Shown here piece after piece: positions 36,545 through 48,140 of a DNA stretch of 64,000 bases. The notes under the pieces are model-generated. The model did not search any database and had not been told where the DNA came from. It saw only the letters and a list, made by a program, of their open reading frames with translations. The first letter of the stretch is position 1. Each line of letters begins with the position of its first letter. The position numbers were made by a program, and so were the translations under genes. Source of the stretch: Gossypium raimondii (lineage: Eukaryota > Streptophyta > Magnoliopsida > Malvales > Malvaceae); the NCBI RefSeq assembly GCF_025698545.1, contig NC_068569.1:19778001-19842000 (forward strand). The letters run 5' to 3'.

Positions 36545-39151
36545 TATTTTATTTAAAAAATATGACAATTGATTCGTTTAGCCCATTACTAAAAACAGAA
36601 CTCAAATTTTCTCGATTTTTTTAACTCGGTTCAACCAATAATTCACCAATTCTAGGCATCAATCAAAACTGTTGTACAATGGAACTAAGTTCCATTCTGT
36701 ATTATCCTTTTACTTTATAATCTTATGAACCCTATTCCAGCATCTACAATCATCAAAATTTTTAATTGATGAGCCAGACATCCATTTAAATTGATTTTAC
36801 CAATATTATCCTATATCTGCTTACCTACCAACCATATGAATATAAATTTGTATTCGATTTGAATCTCTCATGATAGGGACAAAAAAGAAACATGCTTTCT
36901 TCGTCACCCGGGCCACCCCTCTTTCTCTTTTCTTTTCTTTTTTCTCTCATTATGGATGGGCACTCAACAGACAAGGTTTTAGCTCCACACCATATATATA
37001 ACTCAGCATCTGTCTAATTTCATATCTTATGACGTTGAATGCTCGAATTATTCCACACCTTTAAAGTTTCAATCTTTTCATTTAATCGTATCGGATTGAG
37101 TGGCATATAATTACACTTCTGTTTCAAGTACTGTACGTATTGGATGAGACGAAAATCAGGTTTTGCCAGAAAAAAAATAAATGTCTGAATACGTGTTGGG
37201 TATACGTATTTAACTGATTTTTTTACCCAAAACGAAAGAGTTGGGATAATGGTGACTTTGGGTTTGATTTTGAGTGCAGAGATGACAAGGCAAAAGTGGC
37301 CTTGGATTTGTCTAAAACTAGAAGTTTAGTTACAACATATAACTTTAAATCACCAATTAAACAATTTACTTCTCTGTTTTAATAGTTACAATGAAAACAT
37401 GTAGAAATCAATGTGTTTGTTTTTCCATTTGTCATGTGGAATTCCACCAAACCAACCTGATAATTTCATGTTGGGATCCAAACACGAAAAGCACCAACTT
37501 TGTTTTGTCCCTACATTTTACGACTTATGATTATAAATGATCTCTTTTTCCTTGGGAAACTTACACATATAATCAATCCAACAACATTGCAACAGTTGAT
37601 ATGTCTAATTCACTGCTCCCACTCATATTTTAACAATGTTTTTGGTCCAATATATAGTTAGTGATATGAGGATTCGATTTCCCATGGAATCAAAATATCT
37701 ATGTACCTTCACTTAGTATATCAATAATCATTGAACCATTTAGTTGATATCCTATTCATTTGCTTCTCCATTTCACTGAAAACACCAGAAGATCCTTTGA
37801 GTTTTATTACCATCTTAAATTTTTATTTTTAAAAAATGAGAAATCTCTTAGATAAATGCATAATGAAATGATGAACATTTTCTTGAAAGATGCAAAAGTC
37901 ATTAAGAGTGAAGTGAAAAGACAAGAAGCAGGTGGTGGTGGGAATAAGAATAATTAAATGTGAATTTTTATGCAAACATTTGATTTTGAAGTTATATTGA
38001 GAATATATGAAATGAAGTGAGAGATGCCTAATCGATTATTAATCAGCAGCCACTTAATCCAATTATCATCTTAAACTCTTATTATTCTAATATTACCAAG
38101 AATCCCATTTGAGATCAAATATTAATTAGATTAGATTAGACTTTACTTTGGGTTTTGACAATTTTAACCAAAGTAGAATTCAACTCCTTGTTTAGTTGAT
38201 TTTGTCAATTTATTATGATGGCAAGTGTAAAAGTACATAGGAATGGAGGTGGAACAATTTAGATTTCTGATTTTTAGTTGGATAGAAATTATAACTTTTT
38301 ATTTTTAAGTACTACATTTAATATTAAATATAAATAATAAATAATAAAAATATGAACGTGGTTTAATGTTCTAAATTTTATTTAAAAATAAGTAATTAGG
38401 CATTATAAATAAATTTTTTTATCCATTTAATTTGATATTTCTTTTACCAATATGCATTTGACTTATGACAAGTTATAGCATACTGACTATCAGACAAGAC
38501 ATGCCACCAATTCTCAAAATTTTAGTTGATTCGAACTGATGGAAATAAATCCGAATTTTTAATCCATGATTTAGAAAAAAATGAAAAGTGAAAGTGAAAA
38601 TACAGAGAATAAAGGACGGTGAAATGAGTGAATAAAAGGGAGAGAATGAACAAGGCAGCAGTTGTTTTTAGAATGGTGGCCACGTAAAAAGGCACATAAT
38701 TCCTGCATGCATCATCACCACTTAATCTCAACACTGTTTGGCTGTTCATTGAACCGAATCTCCACTTCACATAATAAACAAATCAAACAAATGGGAAATA
38801 CAAGAAAAAACAAAAAGGCAAAAAGCATCTTAGTCACATACACCCCTCCCCTTTTATTTCTTTCAGTCTTTTGGTTTTCATCAACAGTGAAAGTATATTG
38901 GAATTGATTTGTAATAACAGGAACTGCTTTAAATTATATATATGTGTGATTTTATTTTCGTAATAATTAAAATTGATAAAAAGTAAACGGGGTATCAATC
39001 AATACCCGAATTCGTACTACGTACCAATTCGCAATTGCAGTAGTACTAGATAGAGAAAGAGGTTGCAAATACTGAATATGGACAACTGAACCACTTGCTT
39101 ATTTATTTATTTATTATTGTTGTTGTTATTTTGTGTTAGCATTTTCCTGCC
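36545..39151. other. Spacer and upstream region of transporter copy 2
   Basis: No gene seen. From about 37609 the sequence is homologous to the region upstream of copy 3 (from about 43155), so this part is shared promoter-side DNA of the duplicated block. Confidence 0.5.
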
Positions 39152-39159
39152 TATATAAG
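39152..39159 (+). promoter_or_regulatory. TATA box, transporter copy 2
   Basis: TATATAAG lies 69 bp upstream of the ATG at 39228, in the context GCCTATATAAGAAGGC. Confidence 0.75.
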
Positions 39160-39227
39160 AAGGCGAATCCTGATTCAGAAGTTGTAAGCTTCAGAGCAAG
39201 TAGTGGAGAGGTAAAAGAGACAGAAAA

Positions 39228-41134
39228 ATGGGAGACCAAACATCAAGTGCTTCAGCTTTGTCTGATGTGTTGAACAAAGCGAAGCCATACTTGGCTATCA
39301 TATCTCTGCAGTTTGGATATGCCGGGATGTACATCCTCTCCACCATTTGCATGAAGCATGGCATGAGTAATTTCATCCTCGCTACCTACCGTCATGTTGT
39401 CGCCACCATTGTCATTGCACCCTTTGCCTTTGTCCTTGAAAGGTTCATTTTTCTCCCCAATCTCACTACACACTTTCATGTATAGACATGTATATATAAT
39501 CCCCAGCCTCGTTGCTGCCTTTGCCATTCGTTTGTGTATGCAGGAAAATTAGGCCAAAGATGACCCTGCCTATCTTCCTCAGGATTGTGGTTCTTGGCTT
39601 CCTGGAGTATTGCTCTAAACTTATTGCATCTTTATTGTGCATTTACTAAATGCATGTCATTTCTTGATATATCTATGGATACAATATGAAGAAATAGAGT
39701 TGACAGTGGAATATATATGCGCAGGCCAGTGCTTGACCAAAACTTATACTATCTGGGAATGAAGTTCACAACAGCAACATATTCATCTGCTTTCGTCAAC
39801 ATGCTTCCTGCTGTTACTTTCATAATGGCCATGATTTTCAGGTAAAATCCATCACTTTCATTAACATATGCCACCTCCCACTACACCACACCACATCAGA
39901 TAACTTAAAAGGTTCCATCATGATGTTCATACCATCGATAAGATTGAAGGAAACTATCATTTTTTAATACGAGGAATTATTTATGTCAAATAGGTTGGAG
40001 AAAATCAATTTGAAGAAAATACACAGTATTGCAAAGGTGGTTGGAACTGCAATCACAGTGGGGGGTGCAATGGTGATGACATTGTATAAAGGCCCCATTA
40101 TTGACTTCGTCAAGTCAGGAGGAGCCACACACCATAGCACTAATACTGAATCTGCAGATCAACACTGGGTTTCTGGCACCATTATGCTTCTTGGAAGTAT
40201 CGCTGGCTGGTCAAGCTTCTTTATTTTGCAAGTGAGTTGAAATATGTCAAGTCTCTTTCAATAAACAAAATTTATTAAACTACTTTACTGTTTACGAGCT
40301 AACGTTAATCGGTTATTGTTTCTGGTTCAGTCCTTCACATTGAAGAAGTACCCAGCAGAGCTCTCTCTTACAGCTTGGATATGTTTCATGGGAACGGTGC
40401 AAGATGCAGGGCTGTCATTTATCATGGTTCGTGACCTAAGTGCCTGGAAAATAGGCTTCGACTCCAGGCTTCTTGCTGCATCTTACTCTGTAAGTCCCTT
40501 TTCTTACCAGCCATGATGCTCTCGAAAAGTGTTACGAATCACAAGTGCTTAACACTTCAATATAACCTATGATTGATTAGGGAATAGTGTGCTCCGGGAT
40601 AGCCTATTACGTGCAAGGCATCGTGATCCGGCAAAGAGGGCCGGTTTTTGTAACAGCTTTCAGCCCCCTGTGCATGATCATCACTGCTGCGCTAGGGACC
40701 GTTATTTTAGCTGAAAAAATCCACCTTGGAAGGTATGTATGATATTAACAGCAGTCTAAAATTTCCTGCATTAAACAATTAGTGTTCTAATTCTCTGCTT
40801 TTATTAACCATCCATTAAACAATTTAGAAGTCTTATTCATTTAGTGGATTTCTGCATTGGTATTCCTTGTTTCACATTGCTCATTTGTTTCTTCTTTATC
40901 TTTTGATTGGTTGATTTCAGCATACTGGGAGCCATTATCATAGTCTCAGGCCTTTACACTGTGGTTTGGGGCAAAAGCAAAGATGTGAAAACCCCAGAAC
41001 TTGAAGGGAAAAGCAACGGCCTGCAGGAATTGCCAATCACAGACAATGGTAGATCAATGAATGTTGTTGATGGAGCTGCGAATGCTGTTAACATTCCGGA
41101 TTCAAAGAACACCTACAGCACTCGAGGAACATAA
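39228..41134 (+). CDS. WAT1-related/UMAMIT transporter, copy 2
   Basis: Seven exons, 39228-39442, 39544-39606, 39725-39841, 39994-40231, 40331-40489, 40581-40732 and 40921-41134, give 385 residues with all phases matching copy 1. It begins MGDQTSSASA; the first helix holds PYLAIISLQFGYAGMYIL. Two EamA repeats of five helices follow, with YLGMKFTTATYSSAFVNMLP, VGTAITVGGAMVMTLYKGPI and IAYYVQGIVIRQRGPVFVTA. It ends in a soluble tail after VVWGKSKDVKTPEL. By my count it differs from copy 3 at about 27 residues (roughly 93 percent identity); exons 2 and 3 encode identical protein. Role: predicted amino-acid or related solute facilitator of the drug/metabolite transporter superfamily. It looks intact. 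Confidence 0.94.
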
Positions 41135-41592
41135 AACAATATTGATATTTCCTTCAAAATGCTGATATATTTCAAGCAGAGTTTGTTCTTCCCAAGGCGA
41201 TAAAAAACTACTATGTAACCCACCCCTCCCACAAACTATTTTCTACCTTTAATAATCATCTTTTGATTGTACTGTTGAGGCTAATTTGGTGAGTAAAAAC
41301 CATGAATCAATCGCGGTTTGCTTATGCTTTCCCCCAATTATTCCATTTCCGTACTTCTTTTTTTCTTTTTGGCTTAAGCTCATCGGATACTATAACAAAA
41401 AGATCTACTGCAAAAGTCAAAATAACTTGCTCCATGAATTTTACTGCTATCTCAAACTTTCCACGTTCATCATTTGTTCAAGCGTATGGAGCTTTTTTTG
41501 CTTCTTTTTCACATCCTGATAGCTACATTGCTATATATTTGCTCTTCTTGTTTATGACTTCGCAAGGTGAAGATATAAAAGCTAAAAGAAAA

Positions 41593-42057
41593 GGTTAAAT
41601 TCTGCAATTAGTCCCTGCACTTTGAGAAAGTTGTGGGTTTAATCCATGTACTTTAATTTGATTATTTCTAGTCCCTGTACTTTTCAAAATTTAAATTTTC
41701 AGTCGTAATCAAACAATAACTGTTAAATTCATTAACTTCTGCTATTTCTAAAATTTGATCTCCAAATATATTATCATGTGTGTAATACCATGTCAACTTG
41801 TTATTTCCACATATTACTCACTAAAAATCCAGTTGATGGATTAACGACGGTCATTTATGTCAAGACTGAAATTTTAAAATTCAAAAAGTAAAGAGACTTA
41901 GAATGATCCAATTAAAGAATACAAACCAAATTTACAATTATACGTGTGGTACAATACTAGTAATTACAACTATTTGAGTAAGGACTAAAATTAACCAATT
42001 AAAAACAACTAGGATTGAAATTGATCAAATTAAAGCATAAGGGCTAAATTCACAATT
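41593..42057. mobile_element. MITE-like insertion downstream of transporter copy 2
   Basis: This 465-bp segment is absent from the matching place in unit B (about 47405). It starts GGTTAAATTCTGCAATTAGT, and the reverse complement of its end (AATTGTGAATTTAGCCC) resembles that start, so the ends are degenerate inverted repeats. AAGAAAA flanks it at 41586-41592 and 42058-42064. A related but separate copy seems to start near 47818. Confidence 0.6.
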
Positions 42058-42440
42058 AAGAAAATAGCTTAAACCCATTATTGGTTTTTAACTATTTAAT
42101 CATACCAACGTGATAATGTTTGATACATTGATGGTATATAATCTAATCCAACAATGCATTAAATATAAATCCATTAGAAGGTTGCATTCCCACGTTCTTC
42201 CTAATAAACTTATTTTAATAGCAACATTTTCTTTTACTGGAAGTCATTCCAGTCGCTCAATTGCTTGCTTAAACCCCGTTGCTGGTTTTTAATTGTTTAA
42301 TCATATGGAACATTCCACTTTGTTTATGATTAACCTATTTTAATAGCAGTATTTTCATTTTACGAAACTGATTCACTTGAAAACATTTTTTTCTTAAATT
42401 TAATTTTATGGATTCTTATTCTCCGCTATATATCTCCCTT

Positions 42441-43154
42441 AATTGCGGTTGTTGGTTCTTGGGAATGTCACACAAACATACCTGCAGACAAGTCTTCACT
42501 AAAAGAATGGAAACGCAAGCCTCTGCGTACACTCCACATGATGGTATTTTGAATAAGAAGTTGGAATACTATGCATAAAGAAACTAGACAAGTGGGTTGC
42601 AGCTTCTAATGCTATTTCATCACAACAAATTGGTAGGGGCTATAATAAAGGAGTCAAGAATTGACAATTCTAAGTTGGATACCTAGTTTTAAGGTGTTGT
42701 GAAGCAATACCAAACTAGCAGGAGAATGCAAAAAAACTCTCACCAACACTTGGGAAAACAATGTTGAACTTTCACGAGATTAGTGGTGCTTATACAAGCT
42801 TAAGAATTCACAACTATACCAATAGGCATGATACCATTTATGCAAAAAACTACAATATTCAGTACTTTTAAATATACACTAGCCATGTTTAGGCTTATAT
42901 TCAAATTACTACCATATTATCTATTAGTAAATCTTACTCTATAACTTTCTCCATATTTCCTTTTGAAACTTTAACTATAATATCGTTTTGCTTTGACGGT
43001 GAATTCTTTTTACTATGAAATTGTACTGTGTACACTATGTATTCGGCCTGGAAGATCATATTAATTAACTAAAATCACTCTTAAAGAGAAGATTCCTCCC
43101 CCACACATCAATTACATGCCTTAACCCAGTATTTTAATACTCATCATTGTATTC
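42441..43154. other. Spacer between duplication units, no gene seen
   Basis: About 0.7 kb not shared between units A and B. No reading frame or terminal repeats that I can support. Confidence 0.45.
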
Positions 43155-44867
43155 ACTGCCCCCACTCATATTTCAACAACATTTTTGGTCCAACAGATAT
43201 TTAGTGAAATGCGGATTCTATCTCCCATGAATTCAAATAAGTAACTTGGTTGTGTATTAATAATCTTTGAACCATTTATTTTGATTAAAAGTATTTGAAT
43301 TTTATCATGTCATATTTAAATATACGTCATGATGGACACGAACATTTTAAAATAAAACTTGATAGATAAGGATAGGTAAGGCATAATAAAAGGATGTTTT
43401 TTTTTTCTGAAAGATGCAAAACAAGTGGTTGCTCCAAATTTGTGCTACGTAAAAAGGGTAGCAATTTATTGAGAGTGAAGTGAAATGAAGAGACAAGAAG
43501 CAGGGGCAGGAATAAGAATAGTTGTATGTTATTTTTATGCAAACATTCGAAGCTATATTGAGAAGATATAAAGTGAGAGATGCCTAATCTAATTAGTGAT
43601 TATTAATCAGCAACCACTTAAATCCAATTATCATCTTAAATTCTTATTATTCTAATCTTACGAAGAATTCCAGATATCCGAACTTGAGCAATATTCAGTT
43701 TGGGAAGATGCTCTAAGCAATATAATGTTTGTCTAATCATAAATATATTATTCTTTGTCGACGTCACTTGCACTAATTACATTAGTTTTGTTCTCTGTCC
43801 TTTCTGAAAGATGCTACCATTTCTATATTTCTAAGCTTACAATTTATTACCCCTTTGTAAAAACTCTATTAACAAATGGGTACGGTTCAACCAATTAGGT
43901 TTCTAATTTTCAGTTTAAAATATTAAATGTAAATAACGATTGTGAACGGGGTTTAAAGTTATACTAGTTGGGGAGAGGGGATGACTCACCTTTAACTAGT
44001 TGAAGTGATTGGTATTAGAGAATCACTTTTTTAATTAAAACCTCTTCAGTTGGATCGAGTTATTGCGGAATTGGATTGTTTATTGGTATGATTCTTGACG
44101 ATTGTTTTATGTTACGATCATATTTTAGATCGTTGTCCTTCCAATGGACTTGTTGGGATGTTAATAAAGTAGTCTTACTACATGCAAACCACACTAAATG
44201 AAATATACTCCCCACTAAATACTTTGATTACTATTGATTTGATTCTTTGATGCATCATGAGAATAAAGGACCACGAATGAAATGTATGGGATAAATCTAT
44301 TGACTTGGGTTAATTATCCCTCGCCTATGTCTCTTGTGTTTGCTTTTATTTTTACCAATCAGTTGCCATGAGTTCTACCAAATCAGTTTTTTAACTGACA
44401 ATAAAAAAAAGAATTGGAAAGTGAAAACAAGGAGACCATAATGAGGGTGAATTCCGTGAGTAACTGGTTTTAGGGAAGCAGTTGATTTTGGAAATGGTAG
44501 CCACGCAAAAGCCACATTGTTTCTTTCTGCATGCAACATCCGCACTTAACCTAAACATAATTTGGTTGTTCAATGAATCCAAACCCCACTTCCCATGATA
44601 AATAGTGTAATTAAATTAAACAAACGAGAAGTAAAAGGAAAGCAAAAGGCAAAAGAATCATATGAACAGATAGCCACATAAACACCCGCCTTTTTTTATT
44701 TTATTCTTTTGATTTTCATCAGCAAAGCGATGGTATTCGAAATGATTTGTGATAATGAGGAATTTTTTAATCTTTATTAGTGGATAAGTGAGTTTTACAT
44801 TTATGGGAAACACTACACTTGCTTCTATTAATTTATTATTATTATTTTGTGTTTGCATTTTTCTCCC

Positions 44868-44873
44868 TATAAG
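44868..44873 (+). promoter_or_regulatory. TATA box, transporter copy 3 (shortened)
   Basis: The context is TCCCTATAAGAAGGCC, where copy 2 has TGCCTATATAAGAAGGC. One TA step is missing, leaving TATAAG 70 bp upstream of the ATG at 44943. Confidence 0.65.
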
Positions 44874-44942
44874 AAGGCCAATTCTGATTTATAACTTCCA
44901 AGCCTCAGTGCAAGCGGTGGTGGAGAGATAGAAGAGAGAAAA

Positions 44943-46971
44943 ATGGGGGACCAAACATCAGGTGCAGCAGCTTCCTCTAATGTGTTGAACAAAGCGAAGC
45001 CATACTTGGCTATCATCTCCCTGCAGTTTGGATATGCAGGGATGTACATCCTCTCCACCATTTGTATGAAGCATGGCATGAGTAATTTCATTCTTGCTAC
45101 CTACCGTCATGTTGTCGCCACCATTGTCATTGCACCCTTTGCCTTTTTCCTTGAAAGGTTCATTTTTCTCCCCAATCTCACTACACACTTTCATGTAGAG
45201 ACATGCATATATAATCCCCAGCCTCATTGCTGCCTTTGCCATTCGTTTGTATATGCAGGAAAATTAGGCCAAAGATGACCCTGCCTATCTTCCTCAGGAT
45301 TGTTGTTCTCGGCTTCCTGGAGTATTGCTCTAAACTTATCGCATCTTTGTTATGCATTTACTAAATGCATGTAATTTCTTGTTTGTTGATATATTTATGA
45401 AGAAATAGAGTTGACAGTGGAATATATATGCGCAGGCCAGTGCTTGACCAAAACTTATACTATCTGGGAATGAAGTTCACAACAGCAACATATTCATCTG
45501 CTTTCGTCAACATGCTTCCTGCTGTTACTTTCATAATGGCCATGATTTTCAGGTAAAATCCATCACTTCCATTAACATATGCCACTGCACACTACACCAC
45601 ACCACATCAGATAACTTAAAAGGTTCCATCATGATCTTCATATCATCGATAAGATTGAAGGAAATTATCATTTTTTAATGGGTAATTATTTATGTCAAAT
45701 AGGTTGGAGAAAATCAATTTGAAGCAAATACACAGTGTTGCAAAGTTGGTTGGAACTGCAATCACAGTGGGGGGTGCAATGGTGATGACCTTGTACAAAG
45801 GCCCCATTATTGACTTCGTCAAGTCAGGTGGAGCCACACACCATGGCACTACCACCGAATCTGCTGGTCAACACTGGGTTTCTGGCACCGTAGCGCTTCT
45901 TGGAAGTATCGTTGGCTGGTCAAGCTTCTTTATTTTGCAAGTTAGTTGAAATATTCACGTCTCTTATTGAGCAAAGATAGTTCATTAAAACTATTTAATT
46001 GTTTACGCGCTAACGTTAATGGGTTATTGTTTCTGGTCCAGTCCTTCACATTGAAGAAGTACCCAGCAGAGCTGTCTCTTACAGCTTGGATATGTTTCAT
46101 GGGAACGGTGCAAGATGCAGGGCTGTCGTTTATCATGGTTCGTGATCTAAGCGCCTGGAAAATTGGGTTCGACTCCAGGCTTCTTGCTGCAGCTTACTCT
46201 GTAAGTCCATTTTTCCCCATCCATGATGCACTCTAAACGTCTTACTAATCAGTAACCACAAATGCTTAACACTTCAAAATAATCTGTGATTGATTAGGGA
46301 ATAGTGTGCTCCGGGATAGCCTATTACGTGCAAGGCATCGTGAGCCGGGCACGAGGGCCGGTCTTTGTAACAGCTTTTAGCCCTCTATGCATGATCATCA
46401 CTGCTGCGCTAGGGGCCTTTGTGTTAAATGAAAAAGTCCACCTTGGAAGGTATGAAATTAACAGCAATCTAACATGTTCCTGCAACAACTTGCACTTTGA
46501 TCTTTAACAAATATGTTATGATAAGAAATTTCACTGACACATGAAATAATATTACGGTGCACAATATATCAAAGTTTTATTAGAGAATATTACTTTTGCA
46601 GATAGTGACAAAATGCACTGTCAAGTAGTTCTCTTTGCTTTTATTAACCATCCATTAAACAATTTAGAAGTCTTATTCATTTAGTGGATTTCTGCATTGG
46701 TATTCCTTGCTTCCCATTACTCATTTGCTTCTTTATCTTTTATTTGGTTGATTTCAGCATACTGGGAGCCATTATCATAGTCTCAGGCCTTTACACTGTG
46801 GTTTGGGGCAAAAGCAAAGATGTGAAAACCCCAGAACTTGAAGAGAAAAGCAACGGCCTGCAGGAGCTGCCAATCACAGACAATGGTAGATCAATGAATG
46901 ATATTGATGGAGCTGCCAATGCTGTTAACATTCCAGATTTAAAGAACACCTTCAGCACTCGAGGAACATAA
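44943..46971 (+). CDS. WAT1-related/UMAMIT transporter, copy 3
   Basis: Seven exons, 44943-45157, 45259-45321, 45436-45552, 45703-45940, 46042-46200, 46298-46449 and 46758-46971, give 385 residues. Exon lengths (215, 63, 117, 238, 159, 152, 214) are identical to those of copy 2. It begins MGDQTSGAAASSNV and ends NTFSTRGT. Most differences from copy 2 fall in exon 4 (nine changes, such as HHGTTTESAG for HHSTNTESAD) and exon 6 (seven, including IVSRARGP for IVIRQRGP and AFVLNEK for TVILAEK). Exons 2-3 are identical at protein level and introns 1-2 almost so. Same predicted function; it appears intact and may have specialised in loops and one helix of the second EamA repeat. Confidence 0.94.
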
Positions 46972-48140
46972 AACAATATCCAATATTTCCCTTAAAATTG
47001 ATATGTTTCGAGCAGAGTAGTTCTTCCCAAGGCGGTAAAAACTACTATATATGTAATCCACCCCCTCCCTTTAAGTACTTTTGTAACTTAATAATCATCT
47101 TTTGATTGTACTCTCTTTTTTTTTTCTTTAATAATCCAGTTTACTCTTGAGGCTTTAATTTTGGGAGTAAAAACCATGAATCAATCGCGGTTTGCCTATG
47201 TTCTTTGTCCGAATATTCCGTCTCCATACATTTTTCTGTTGTGGCTTAAACTCATCCGATACTATCTACTGCAAAAATAAAAATAACTTGTTCCATGAAT
47301 TGTATTGGTATCTCAAACTTTTTAAGTTTATCCTAATAGCTACGTAGCTATATATTAATTCTACTTGTTTATAACTTTGGCAACGTGAAGAATATGAAGG
47401 CTAAAATAGAATTTACTTGAACCCCATTGTTGGTTTTTAATTGTTTAATCCTACGGAACATTCCACTTTCTTTATGATTAAACTGATTCTTATTCTCCGA
47501 TAGCTCCCCTTAATTGCTTGCTTAAAGCCTTAAACCCCATTGTTAGTTTTTTAATTGTGTAATCATGTGGAAGAAAAGCCACTTTCTTCAAGATTAACCT
47601 ATTCTAATTTGGATTCTTACTCCACAATCAGCTCTCACTTAATTGGTGGAAGAAATGGTTAGAAAAGGCTAGCAGATATCATATGAAACAAAGAACCAAA
47701 CATGAGTTAAAAAGAAGAAACAATTGTTTTGGACCAAATTGAATGATGCCATCCATAGATTGTTTTAAGATTATTCGAAATCTTCATTCTTCACTCACAA
47801 TTCATTATGACATAATAGGTTAAATTCTACTATTAGTCTTTGTACTTTAATTTAATCAGTTTTAGGACTACTTTTCGAATTGATCAAATTTCATTCTTGT
47901 ACTTTTTAAACTTTGAAATTTTAGTCCTGACCCAAATAGTAGTATTTAAATTCATTTGGTTGAATTCAATTACTAGCATGTACTATGCGTGTAATTGTAT
48001 ATTTAGTCTATATTTTCTAACCGGATCATTCTAAGTCTCTATAATGTTCAAATTTTGAAATCTCAGTCTTGATGCAAGTTATTTTTGTTAACCTAATAAT
48101 TGAATTTTTGTGAGTAATACGTGGAAATAGCAAAGCTTAC
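46972..48140. other. Downstream region of transporter copy 3
   Basis: Holds the 3' UTR and the right flank of unit B to about 47640. A MITE-like segment follows from about 47818 (AGGTTAAATTCTACTATTAG), related to the insertion at 41593. No gene seen. Confidence 0.45.

Larger units (their letters stand above)
37609..42440. repeat. Tandem duplication unit A (contains transporter copy 2)
   Basis: Homologous to 43155-47640. Matching landmarks: CCCACTCATATTT with TTTTTGGTCCAA (about 37620 and 43160), GTGAGAGATGCCTAAT (about 38015 and 43575), the whole gene (start offset 5715 bp), AACCATGAATCAATCGCGGT (about 41299 and 47173) and GGAACATTCCACTTT (about 42307 and 47455). Unit A has an extra insertion at 41593-42057; unit B has extra DNA at about 43950-44360. 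Confidence 0.85.
43155..47640. repeat. Tandem duplication unit B (contains transporter copy 3)
   Basis: The direct-repeat partner of 37609-42440. Similarity covers upstream DNA, all exons and introns and downstream DNA. The right boundary (about 47640) is blurred by small rearrangements and a partial repeat of the ACCCC(G/A)TTG(C/T)TGGTTTTTAATTG segment. Confidence 0.85.

Noticed and set aside
37660..37700. tRNA or SINE B box (GGATTCGATTTCCC)
   Set aside because: No A box at proper spacing and no flanking duplication; the sequence is shared by both duplication units as ordinary upstream DNA.
32458..46971. Transporter copies 2 and 3 as an assembly artefact
   Set aside because: They differ at about 27 residues, in TATA boxes, in introns and by independent insertions, so they are real paralogues.
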